A stretch of 61,040 nucleotides of DNA from Flavobacteriales bacterium UBA6049. GTDB taxonomy: Bacteria; Bacteroidota; Bacteroidia; Flavobacteriales_G; Salibacteraceae. Where the stretch lies: NCBI GenBank assembly GCA_002429085.1, contig DIYR01000231.1:1-61040 (forward strand). The letters run 5' to 3'. Position numbers and translations under genes: made by a program. Of this stretch, positions 53,445 through 61,040 are shown in pieces. Each line of letters begins with the position of its first letter. The stretch's first letter is position 1. Below the pieces are notes generated by a model. It worked only from the letters and a program-made list of their open reading frames with translations. It was not told the origin of the DNA and ran no database searches.

Positions 53445-56400
53445 TTATTCAGCATCCTCGAATTTCGACAATGCTTCACTTCTTAAACGCTTACTTCCTA
53501 CTTGATACATAAACGGTCTGTTCTTTTTATTTGCTTTAATTCTTCTATTATCTGCTTTTACATCGTTTACAGCTTGTTTAAACTCATCATTGTTACTGTA
53601 AACCTGCATAATTCCGCTACTTGCACGGTACTTAAATATGTAGAAGTTTTTATCAAGGTTTATATACAAGAACATATCTGCTCCTGCTCTTCTATTCTCA
53701 ATAGATAAACCTCCATCAACGTACACGTTAAATAGTTCTTTACCAATATTACCTAAACCTAATTGACCATCAGATATGAGAATGTTTTCGGCTTGATCGT
53801 ATTTGAATTTAATATCGCTAAATGTAATTGCAGAATAATTGGTTCCTTTTAACGAGTTAGGAACTTTTACTGATTTACCTAAACTCAACCTACCTAAGAA
53901 TTCGTCTGCTTCATTCTGCCCCATTAACTGTCGTAAACCAATTGAATATGTTTCACGATCTAGGTCAACTGGTTGTACATCTTCCATTTCTTTCAAATCC
54001 TTGATGATGATATTCCACAACCCATCATCAAATAAGAATTCCCACACGAATACTAAATCTGAGTTCATGGATTTATCTACCGAATTGAAATCGTATGTTC
54101 CAACTGGACTTATCTCCATATGAGGTGTTCTACCTGTCAATTGAACATTTCCGACCCCACTCAACACACATGTTTCTGTATTTAAAGCAGAGTAATTACC
54201 TGGAATACTAATCTCGTTCAGTTTTTGAAGTGATGCTATTCTATATTCTTTCGTTGGTTTATCATATACAATAAATCCTTCAGGGTCTGTAACGGCTATA
54301 TCTCCACCTGATTCAGGAGCTGCTAAGAATGCTCCATACATCATACTATCAACCGGTATCATAGTTGAGGCTTCAATTGGTCGTAACCCTTCGTTCGTAG
54401 AGGTTTCTGATAGTTTAATGGCTATATCATTGGGATCTACTGGACTGGTAAATGAGAACCATTGTTTACTCAATTCAGAACAAGAGTGTGTTAACTGAGA
54501 TCTTCCTTTAAATGTTAAACTCTTCTCATTTGCCTGTAGATGCACTTCTCCTTTGTACTTAAATGCAGGACTGAGCATAAATGCTGCTTCTTCTGCAATA
54601 TTTCCCTCTCCGATTGTCTGTCTACTTGAATCTACACGAATAGTTTCCATTGTAATGACTTGTACTCGACCATTCTCGTCTTTGTAGTCGTACTTACCAT
54701 TGGCACTATACTTCCATCTACTTGATATTGAAACATGAGATTCATACACAGTATGATATTTCAATCTTCTGTTTGCTACCACCTGAGCAGAATCTAAAGG
54801 ATCCATGGCAGCATCTTTTCGTATAAATAGTTTTTGATCTCCAGGTAAAATACTGGCATCTGCCACATCAACGTTTTCTACTCCACGTGCAGCAATCTCT
54901 GCATTTTTATAGTTATACGTTGCACCCTTCGCATACCATCGCAGAGAATCTTGTGCTGGGTTAATTGATATAAACTCCGCCCCCTCTACTTCTACTCTAT
55001 CGGCACCAACTTGCTTCTTCTCGCCAGATGCAGAATATTCGATTTCTTCAGAATCCATCTTCCAAGTAAATCTATCTAAGTATGCGATGTATTTTACCTG
55101 CCCAAAGTCTGTTAAACTTTTCCCCGTATTCGATATAAACTTAGCTTCTCTCGTTTGGAAATTTACATCGGCCTGTAGGTTGGTAGAAGAGAAATTCACG
55201 TCTCCAAGCAGTTCATTCGGAATTTCGAAATCACATGTATCAGAAAGCATTTGTGTGAATTTAAACACGATCATATTTGAATACATATTCGCTCCTTCAA
55301 AGTGGTTTTTACCCCAACCAACTAACCCTGTTGGACTATAGCGAATAGTACCTGTATGTTTAGAGCTTCCTGTATAAAGATTAATTGGACCAGCTCCCTT
55401 AATTGTGCTAAAATCCATGTAGTCTTTGTAAGGTCGCCAATGTAAAAATGACGTATCAATGGCAACTTCCGGATTTTCAACTGGTCCTCCAAACTGGCCT
55501 TCTATATCTGCTATTCTTGTTACACCATTGGTAGAATCTGGAAAGAACGTAAAACTCTCTGATGAAGCTGTTGCTTCTATATATTTAAGTGTACCATTTC
55601 CACGTAGCCCACTATTACTTAAGTCTAATGTTTGATCAAATGTTCCTTTACCTCCATAAGCGGGATATCCTCCTACAGGAGTTCTTTGTGTAAATCCAAG
55701 TGAATAATCTGGCTGCAATACGAGTTGCTCATCAATATCTGGGAAGATATCTGCCGAAATTAATGTTCCATCTAGTTTGATATCCTCATTCTTAAAGTTA
55801 TCAAGACTATCTAGAACGAAAGGCTCTAATTGGAAATAAAACTTATCGCGATTGTATACTCCGTTATATACATGTGAGTGATCATAGTACACATAGGATT
55901 CTTTGGTACAATTGAAAATTGGATATTTCTTAATCTGTTTTAATCCAGACTTGTTTCCTGGCCGATCAATCTTCAGGTCTCCTCGTAAATCTTCTAAGAC
56001 ACTTTGAACTCGTGCCTCTAGCATATTCCCTTCCTTATCTTTTTTAGCACTTTCTGCCCATAGCTGTAATGAATCAATAATGGGCATATCAATCTGGAAG
56101 TTTTCGTAAGAGAACGCAAACTGGCTTCCAAAAAACTCTGCTCTACCTGCTGAAACTATTCCACTGAAGTCAAAATCACGATTTTTCTTCATTACAATTC
56201 GTCCTTCTTGAGGATAAATCTGCACTTTGTGACTATCAGACAATAACACTCTACGAACACCATCAATTGTTAAATCATAGTTCAACAAATTGAGTTTGGC
56301 GTTTGGTGCAGAGGACGATCCTACATCTGAGAAAATTCTGATGATATCGTAATCTGACTTCTTTGACTTACTTAATACTTGATGAGCAACCTTTTCTTTT

Positions 56401-57986
56401 ACGGTAACCAGTTTCTCTGCCTCATTATAATCAACATACCCCATCACTTGGTATCGATACATCATAGGTTCTACCTGCGTTGGCGGTAACGATAAACAGG
56501 CACTAATCTGATTTAAAGACAATTCATTTGACCCATATTCATCAATACACAACTTTATGTAAGACAAGGGATGCTTTGTACCTACTCCCATCAACCTATC
56601 GAATAGTACTTCTTTATAAAACAGGTTAGAAGAAAACAAAGCTTGTTTATCAGAAGTAGTTTTGAATGAAGTAAACTCCATTAAAGGCTTATCAATTTTC
56701 CATGTAAGCAATTCAAATTGCATTTCTACTTCATGAAAACTATTGTAATAAGGGGATGCTGATAAATCATCACTGTTTCTGACCAAATTCACTTCTCTCT
56801 CATCAGTAAACAGCGTAAATTTTAGTCCAGGATGAAGAATGGTATCATTATCGGCTATAATCTCTATACGAGCAAAACCAGATGTAATTCTGTTTTTCTC
56901 AACTCTTTTTTCCTTGTCTTTCTTTTTCTTCTTTTTGGTTTCATCTTCCACTATAGGATCTTGCATCCTAATAGAGAATCGTTGAGATGTGGCTATTAAC
57001 TGAGGCTTTTCATCTCGATAGATTATGATTCTTGCTGGGTTTGTAGGTGTTCCAGCTCCTAAGAATTTCGGTCCTTCTTGAGCAAAACCTCCATCATAAT
57101 CTACACCGTCAATGATGTTTTTGATAGGAAGTCTTGATGCATAAGATTCAAATCTGGGGTAAGATCTTCTTGATTCACTAGCCAGTGCAAGTACCTTATC
57201 TCGTAAGCTCCCCATAATTGGTTCACTGAAATACTTGGTATTCACAAATGCTACACTATCAGTCTGGTATTCTGGCTTTCGCAGATTAATTTTGTAAGAT
57301 CTGATTTGTGCATTTACTTCTGTCTCTTTAAATCCAGACTGGTCCCAAAGAACTTTACCTCCAGTTCCTTCAAAGGTATGCTCCAATACATCTAACTCTC
57401 CTTCTGTCTCGTAAATAGTTAAACTATCTCCTTTGGCATAACATGATAACCGAAGATCTTTGAGTGTCAATATTGGTTTTGTATCGAATGAGAAATCATA
57501 ATTATCAGTATGTCCAACCCAAGCAACAGAATTATTTCTAGTTGTAAATAGTACTTTACCACCATAGAAATTCTTTGCAAACTCAATGTAATCCTTTAAT
57601 GGTTTCTTGTTTTTAGGATTATCGTCTAACTTATCAATGTAATCATGAAATAGCGCAAATTGACTACCATCCATGACCTCGGTTTGTAGTGCAACAATGG
57701 TCCACAAGTAATCAGACATATCAGGAAACGTACGATACTTTAAATCATCTAGCTTGTTCACTGTTTCAATGATTGTTTCCTGATCGTTTTTACCTGTTTC
57801 CTCTAAAAAAATGGGTTCCAGTTGTTTCAGAAGATCTGCTGCCTGACTTCTATTGGCGGTATTAAACGTTTTTTCTATTTCTTTATAGAACTTCTCCGGA
57901 TCGGAAGGATAGCGATCTTGAGCAACTGAAATAGAGACCATTACAATTGCTATTAGGGTAGTTAGAAACCGAAAGAAGAAGTTCAT
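53445..57986 (-). CDS. Exported giant protein of unknown function (1513 aa)
   Basis: A signal peptide (residues 1-22, ending VSVAQ) starts a large, mostly β-predicted protein without recognised domains. I see long runs of repeated short strands with D/G turns. The stretches FSGIVSAGRAEFFGSQFAFSYENFQI and LRGNGTLKYIEATASSESFTFFPDSTN resemble LptA/OstA- or AsmA-like envelope strand repeats, but no firm family match is possible. A Lys-rich segment (KKKKKKDKEKR, residues 351-361) is encoded by a poly-purine tract. Only a few cysteines occur. It lies between prmA (4 nt) and plsY (35 nt) in a long transcription unit, which suggests an envelope-biogenesis role. ATG at 57984-57986. Confidence 0.75.
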   Translation of the reverse strand: MNFFFRFLTTLIAIVMVSISVAQDRYPSDPEKFYKEIEKTFNTANRSQAADLLKQLEPIFLEETGKNDQETIIETVNKLDDLKYRTFPDMSDYLWTIVALQTEVMDGSQFALFHDYIDKLDDNPKNKKPLKDYIEFAKNFYGGKVLFTTRNNSVAWVGHTDNYDFSFDTKPILTLKDLRLSCYAKGDSLTIYETEGELDVLEHTFEGTGGKVLWDQSGFKETEVNAQIRSYKINLRKPEYQTDSVAFVNTKYFSEPIMGSLRDKVLALASESRRSYPRFESYASRLPIKNIIDGVDYDGGFAQEGPKFLGAGTPTNPARIIIYRDEKPQLIATSQRFSIRMQDPIVEDETKKKKKKDKEKRVEKNRITSGFARIEIIADNDTILHPGLKFTLFTDEREVNLVRNSDDLSASPYYNSFHEVEMQFELLTWKIDKPLMEFTSFKTTSDKQALFSSNLFYKEVLFDRLMGVGTKHPLSYIKLCIDEYGSNELSLNQISACLSLPPTQVEPMMYRYQVMGYVDYNEAEKLVTVKEKVAHQVLSKSKKSDYDIIRIFSDVGSSSAPNAKLNLLNYDLTIDGVRRVLLSDSHKVQIYPQEGRIVMKKNRDFDFSGIVSAGRAEFFGSQFAFSYENFQIDMPIIDSLQLWAESAKKDKEGNMLEARVQSVLEDLRGDLKIDRPGNKSGLKQIKKYPIFNCTKESYVYYDHSHVYNGVYNRDKFYFQLEPFVLDSLDNFKNEDIKLDGTLISADIFPDIDEQLVLQPDYSLGFTQRTPVGGYPAYGGKGTFDQTLDLSNSGLRGNGTLKYIEATASSESFTFFPDSTNGVTRIADIEGQFGGPVENPEVAIDTSFLHWRPYKDYMDFSTIKGAGPINLYTGSSKHTGTIRYSPTGLVGWGKNHFEGANMYSNMIVFKFTQMLSDTCDFEIPNELLGDVNFSSTNLQADVNFQTREAKFISNTGKSLTDFGQVKYIAYLDRFTWKMDSEEIEYSASGEKKQVGADRVEVEGAEFISINPAQDSLRWYAKGATYNYKNAEIAARGVENVDVADASILPGDQKLFIRKDAAMDPLDSAQVVANRRLKYHTVYESHVSISSRWKYSANGKYDYKDENGRVQVITMETIRVDSSRQTIGEGNIAEEAAFMLSPAFKYKGEVHLQANEKSLTFKGRSQLTHSCSELSKQWFSFTSPVDPNDIAIKLSETSTNEGLRPIEASTMIPVDSMMYGAFLAAPESGGDIAVTDPEGFIVYDKPTKEYRIASLQKLNEISIPGNYSALNTETCVLSGVGNVQLTGRTPHMEISPVGTYDFNSVDKSMNSDLVFVWEFLFDDGLWNIIIKDLKEMEDVQPVDLDRETYSIGLRQLMGQNEADEFLGRLSLGKSVKVPNSLKGTNYSAITFSDIKFKYDQAENILISDGQLGLGNIGKELFNVYVDGGLSIENRRAGADMFLYINLDKNFYIFKYRASSGIMQVYSNNDEFKQAVNDVKADNRRIKANKKNRPFMYQVGSKRLRSEALSKFEDAE

Positions 57987-57990
57987 ATGC

Positions 57991-58824
57991 TTATGATTTT
58001 ACAAACGTGAGCTGTGCCCAATCATTTCTATAATTCTCTTGAAATAACGCAAAACCTGCTTTCTCTGCTGCATCTTTAATGAGAGAAGCATCGTGCTCAA
58101 AAAATCCGCTAGTTAGTAATTCTCCACCTTGTGGAAGCATATTAGCATAGAACGGCATTTGATCAATTACAATATTGCGATTGATATTCGCTAGAATCAC
58201 ATCGTATTTATCTCCCTTTACGGAGTCAATATCACCTAGTACTACCTCAATATCTGGGTAGCCGTTTTTATCAACGTTTTCTCTGGTACTTTCATAAGCC
58301 CAATCGTTGTTATCTACCGCTTTGGTGTAACCAGCATCGCGCATTTTAGCCAAAATAGCTAACACACCTGTTCCACTACCCATATCTAGCACTGTCTTGT
58401 TGGCAAAGTTTATACCCAACATTTGGCGGACCATTAAGAATGTAGACTGATGATGACCTGTTCCGAAAGCCATTTTAGGGTCGATCAAGATCTCATACGG
58501 ATAGCTTTTCTCTACGTTGTGAAAACTTGCCTTTATAATCACATCATCATCAACCTCAACTGGATGAAAGTTTTCTTCCCATTTTTTATTCCAGTTTTCG
58601 TTTGGTACTGTTTGTAACTGATATTGAACAGAAACACTTTCTTCATTCAGCACCCACACTTCTTTCAAGGCTTCCTCGTTAAACTCTGCCTTTTGTATGT
58701 ATGCCAAGAACAATTCGTCCTGATCCATAAAACTTTCGAAACCGATTTCTCCTAGCGCATCGGCCAGCAGATCGTTCCAGGGTTCTTTAGGTGAAAGTTG
58801 GAAGGTTACTTCTACGTATTCCAT
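57991..58824 (-). CDS. prmA: Ribosomal protein L11 methyltransferase PrmA
   Basis: A 277-residue PrmA: N-terminal substrate-recognition domain (MEYVEVTFQLSPKEPWNDLLADALGEIGFESF), then the class I methyltransferase domain with ILIDPKMAFGTGHHQST (the PrmA signature), VLDMGSGTGVLAILAKM (S-adenosylmethionine motif I) and VILANINRNIV. It trimethylates L11 at the N-terminus and lysines. It is 3 nt downstream of tpiA and 4 nt upstream of the 1513-residue gene. Start: ATG at 58822-58824. Confidence 0.96.
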   Translation of the reverse strand: MEYVEVTFQLSPKEPWNDLLADALGEIGFESFMDQDELFLAYIQKAEFNEEALKEVWVLNEESVSVQYQLQTVPNENWNKKWEENFHPVEVDDDVIIKASFHNVEKSYPYEILIDPKMAFGTGHHQSTFLMVRQMLGINFANKTVLDMGSGTGVLAILAKMRDAGYTKAVDNNDWAYESTRENVDKNGYPDIEVVLGDIDSVKGDKYDVILANINRNIVIDQMPFYANMLPQGGELLTSGFFEHDASLIKDAAEKAGFALFQENYRNDWAQLTFVKS

Positions 58825-58827
58825 GAA

Positions 58828-59583
58828 TTACAGTGCGTTGAAAATGGCAATAAAGTCTGAAGCTTTTAATGAAGCTCCACCAATCAATCCTCCATCTATA
58901 TCGTTCATTGCAAACAACTCTTCTGCATTGGCTGGCTTAACACTACCACCATATAGAATAGAGATTTCGTTTGCTACTTCTTCACCATATTGATCTGCCA
59001 ATACTTTACGGATAAATGCATGAACTTCTTGAGCCTGATCTGGTGTTGCAGTTTCTCCTGTACCAATAGCCCAAACTGGTTCATAAGCAATTACTACCTG
59101 CTGTAGCTTCTCAGCAGATAAGTGATACAATGCTTGAACCAATTGTTTCTCAATAACTTCTTCTACTTTTCCTCCTTGGCGCTCTTCTAACGTTTCTCCA
59201 ACACAATACACTGGACATAAATTGTTACCCAATGCTTGGTTGATTTTCTCAGTTAACACCAAATTGCTTTCGTTGAAATACTGGCGTCTTTCTGAATGCC
59301 CTACTAACACTAGTTCAGCATCGCAGCTAGCTATCATATCTGCTGCTACTTCGCCTGTGTAGGCTCCACTAGTATACATTGAACAATTCTGAGCTCCAAC
59401 TTTAATAGGAGTTCCTGCTGTTTTCCTTACTGCATCCGTTAAAAATGGGAATGGAGGGAAAATCCAAATATGACGATCTTGAATATCGCCTGAAAGGTGT
59501 TCTGAAACAGTGTTAATCAACTCAGTAGCTTCTGAGCGATTCAAGTTCATTTTCCAGTTACCAGCAACTATTTTTTTTCTCAT
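58828..59583 (-). CDS. tpiA: Triosephosphate isomerase
   Basis: A 251-residue TIM barrel. The substrate-site residues are Asn9 and Lys11 (GNWKMNL), the catalytic His96 (VGHSERR) and Glu168 (AYEPVWAIGTG). The phosphate-binding ending ILYGGSVKPANAEELFAMNDIDGGLIGGASL is intact. It interconverts dihydroxyacetone phosphate and glyceraldehyde-3-phosphate in glycolysis. The order BT_3928-tpiA-prmA seen here is common among Bacteroidota. ATG at 59581-59583. Confidence 0.97.
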   Translation of the reverse strand: MRKKIVAGNWKMNLNRSEATELINTVSEHLSGDIQDRHIWIFPPFPFLTDAVRKTAGTPIKVGAQNCSMYTSGAYTGEVAADMIASCDAELVLVGHSERRQYFNESNLVLTEKINQALGNNLCPVYCVGETLEERQGGKVEEVIEKQLVQALYHLSAEKLQQVVIAYEPVWAIGTGETATPDQAQEVHAFIRKVLADQYGEEVANEISILYGGSVKPANAEELFAMNDIDGGLIGGASLKASDFIAIFNAL

Positions 59584-59589
59584 TTATTT

Positions 59590-60954
59590 CTACCATTGAG
59601 CGCTTAGCTGCTCAAAAGTAGGAATATCGTTGTGATGCCATTTGCCAACAACGGTACCCTTTTTCAACAATACCAATCCAGGGTTACTTCTAATTACTGT
59701 TTTAAGAGTTGTAGCATCACATGATAAGAATGGAAATGCCAAGTTGTGTGCATGTCGAAAGTCTTCTACCTGATCGTACATTCCACCCGTTAAACCAAAC
59801 ACTGGAACACCACTTGACTGCAACTGATTACTGATATCAGCCACTTGATTTTGAACATCTAAATCCGTTTTAGAGATATCATAAGCAACCCATAAAGCCA
59901 CTTGATCTAGGGCCAATATCTCTTCAGTACGATCTCCACCTTCCGTTAAATCTTCTAATACGAAATCATGAATTGGTGGTACGTAACCTGCTTTATATAG
60001 AATCTGATCTCCAGTGTGGATAATTTTTAAATCCTTATTCTTCCAAACTTCCTTTTCTAGGTAATCAATAGATGATACTTCTTGTGTTTCGCCTGTAGAT
60101 TGACTTTCCATGGTATACATAACCATGTATTGTGGGGGTTCCATTCCTTCTGGCATAATCATACCATCGGTAATATTCTTTCCAATAGCATACGGTCTAA
60201 AATCTTTGATTGGTAAGTAAGCATAGGTATACCATGTGAAAATTCCACTAATAAGTGTTGCTGCAATGGCCATTACCCATCCTTTTATATCGCTTTGCAT
60301 AAAGTGACGAATTGCCATCATTACAACGAATGTGATTAAACTGAAAACTACAGGGAAGAACCAGCCTAGAACTCCAAGGCTGAACAAAGTTATTAAGCCT
60401 AAAGAAGCTCCATAGTATAAGTAATCGTCTTTTTGGGTATTGCTCTCTACATCTTTCTGGAATACAAACAACACTAAGATGAATACTAACAACACTACAT
60501 CTTTCAAGAACGATTGCATGGGTGTAAGTTGAATGGCGTCACCAAAGCAACCACAGTCTTTGAAATAGTGAATATCTCTTGCTTCAAAGCCAAATGCCGA
60601 TTCTGCTTGTTGAGTTATTCCTGCTTCATGATTTTCAAAGAACCAGTTTCCAATGGCAGTGTATCCTGTTAAGAAAGCAAAGAACACAATCATGAGTAAT
60701 AGCGACCATGATGCTAACCTGAACTTTTCGCCAGCCAATACAGCTACTCCGAGCAGTATTTCAGCAATACAAACTAAAGCAGCTAGTTCTAACTCTACCC
60801 CCTGAAATATAACCCAATTCAGTACATCTGGTGCAACATATTCTTCTAGTTTGTATGAAAACCCTAAAGCATCATTGGCTTTTATTAAGCCAGATACTAT
60901 GAATAATGCTCCAACAAAAATGCGAGATATGATGAGTGCGTAGCGTTTGAACAT
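59590..60954 (-). CDS. BT_3928-type DoxX family protein with C-terminal thioredoxin-like domain
   Basis: A 454-residue protein. Residues ~1-250 have DoxX-type membrane segments (ISRIFVGALFIVSGLIKANDALGFSYKLEEY, LELAALVCIAEILLGVAVLAG) with the two-Cys motif CGCFGDAI near residue 138 on the outside. About residues 290-454 form a thioredoxin-like periplasmic domain that ends SNPGLVLLKKGTVVGKWHHNDIPTFEQLSAQW, without a CXXC motif. DoxX homologues act in quinone- or thiol-linked redox chains, but this family's function is untested. It is the first gene of the eleven-gene minus-strand run, with a 6-nt gap to tpiA. Start: ATG at 60952-60954. Confidence 0.88.
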   Translation of the reverse strand: MFKRYALIISRIFVGALFIVSGLIKANDALGFSYKLEEYVAPDVLNWVIFQGVELELAALVCIAEILLGVAVLAGEKFRLASWSLLLMIVFFAFLTGYTAIGNWFFENHEAGITQQAESAFGFEARDIHYFKDCGCFGDAIQLTPMQSFLKDVVLLVFILVLFVFQKDVESNTQKDDYLYYGASLGLITLFSLGVLGWFFPVVFSLITFVVMMAIRHFMQSDIKGWVMAIAATLISGIFTWYTYAYLPIKDFRPYAIGKNITDGMIMPEGMEPPQYMVMYTMESQSTGETQEVSSIDYLEKEVWKNKDLKIIHTGDQILYKAGYVPPIHDFVLEDLTEGGDRTEEILALDQVALWVAYDISKTDLDVQNQVADISNQLQSSGVPVFGLTGGMYDQVEDFRHAHNLAFPFLSCDATTLKTVIRSNPGLVLLKKGTVVGKWHHNDIPTFEQLSAQW

Positions 60955-61040
60955 GACTATACTATTTGATTTAGGCAGACGAATTTAAACTGTAGAAATC
61001 AGGACTAGTGGTGCTTAACAGCATTTTAACTCAGGCAACT

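Noticed and set aside
60957..61040. Possible end of an upstream gene
   Set aside because: Minus-strand stops occur in all frames near the window edge; a TAAATTCG resembling a -7 box is too weak to call a promoter, so nothing is claimed.
1..61040. CRISPR arrays, insertion sequences, prophage, or known anti-phage systems
   Set aside because: No regularly spaced repeats, transposase, integrase or recognisable defence protein was seen in any frame.

Overview
The window is AT-rich DNA from a member of the Bacteroidota, most likely a free-living marine-type flavobacterium. Evidence: two giant secreted proteins end in type IX secretion (T9SS) sorting domains, one of type A and one of the gliding-motility-associated type B. 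A 'two-component regulator propeller' protein, a BT_3928-type DoxX protein and the RDD/SpoIIM/DUF4129/DUF4350/MoxR/DUF58 cluster are all typical of the phylum. The recognisable promoters fit TTG-N(17-21)-TAnnTTTG, and Shine-Dalgarno sites are nearly absent. The family-level placement is inference.

Layout. 1-1285 (minus): a sigma-factor gene cut by the window edge, preceded by a YCII/DGPF protein, with a terminator-like hairpin touching the sigma start codon. 1645-8311 (minus): a T9SS type A surface protein with a duplicated two-cysteine module, a shortened regulator-propeller protein, and a DAACS-type transporter fused to a periplasmic binding domain. 8451-14837 (plus): a DUF3857/transglutaminase protein and a 1423-residue T9SS type B protein. 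14915-22304: two RDD membrane proteins, then a tightly overlapping plus-strand operon SpoIIM-DUF4129-DUF4350-MoxR-DUF58. 22367-25836 (plus): DUF4442 hot-dog protein, uracil-DNA glycosylase-like protein and an AsmA-like DUF748 protein, closed by a bidirectional terminator.

25956-30253 (minus) holds small regulators and enzymes: SDR, DUF4345, AraC, GNAT, MarR and an AraC/GyrI protein. 30402-36553 (plus) is a TetR-controlled RND efflux operon (TetR, adaptor, pump, TolC). 36739-41842 (plus) is a loose series: AI-2E permease, DHFR-like reductase, lipoprotein agmatine-deiminase homologue, an unknown protein, VOC and GNAT.

41926-60954 (minus) ends in tRNA-Arg(ACG), which has its own promoter. Upstream of it lies an almost gapless run of eleven genes: BT_3928/DoxX, tpiA, prmA, a 1513-residue exported protein of unknown function, plsY, a 2069-residue TPR/PD40/triple-SPOR protein, clpS, an M48 lipoprotein protease, NfeD, floA and a polytopic glycosyltransferase-like protein. 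The run mixes central metabolism and translation with envelope building and quality control; the two giant genes in it are the least explained.

No CRISPR array, insertion sequence, phage or recognisable anti-phage system was seen. The best leads are the transporter fusion, the long SpoIIM-MoxR membrane operon, the two giant envelope genes, and several regulatory palindromes. All gene calls are from reading translations; no database search was run.
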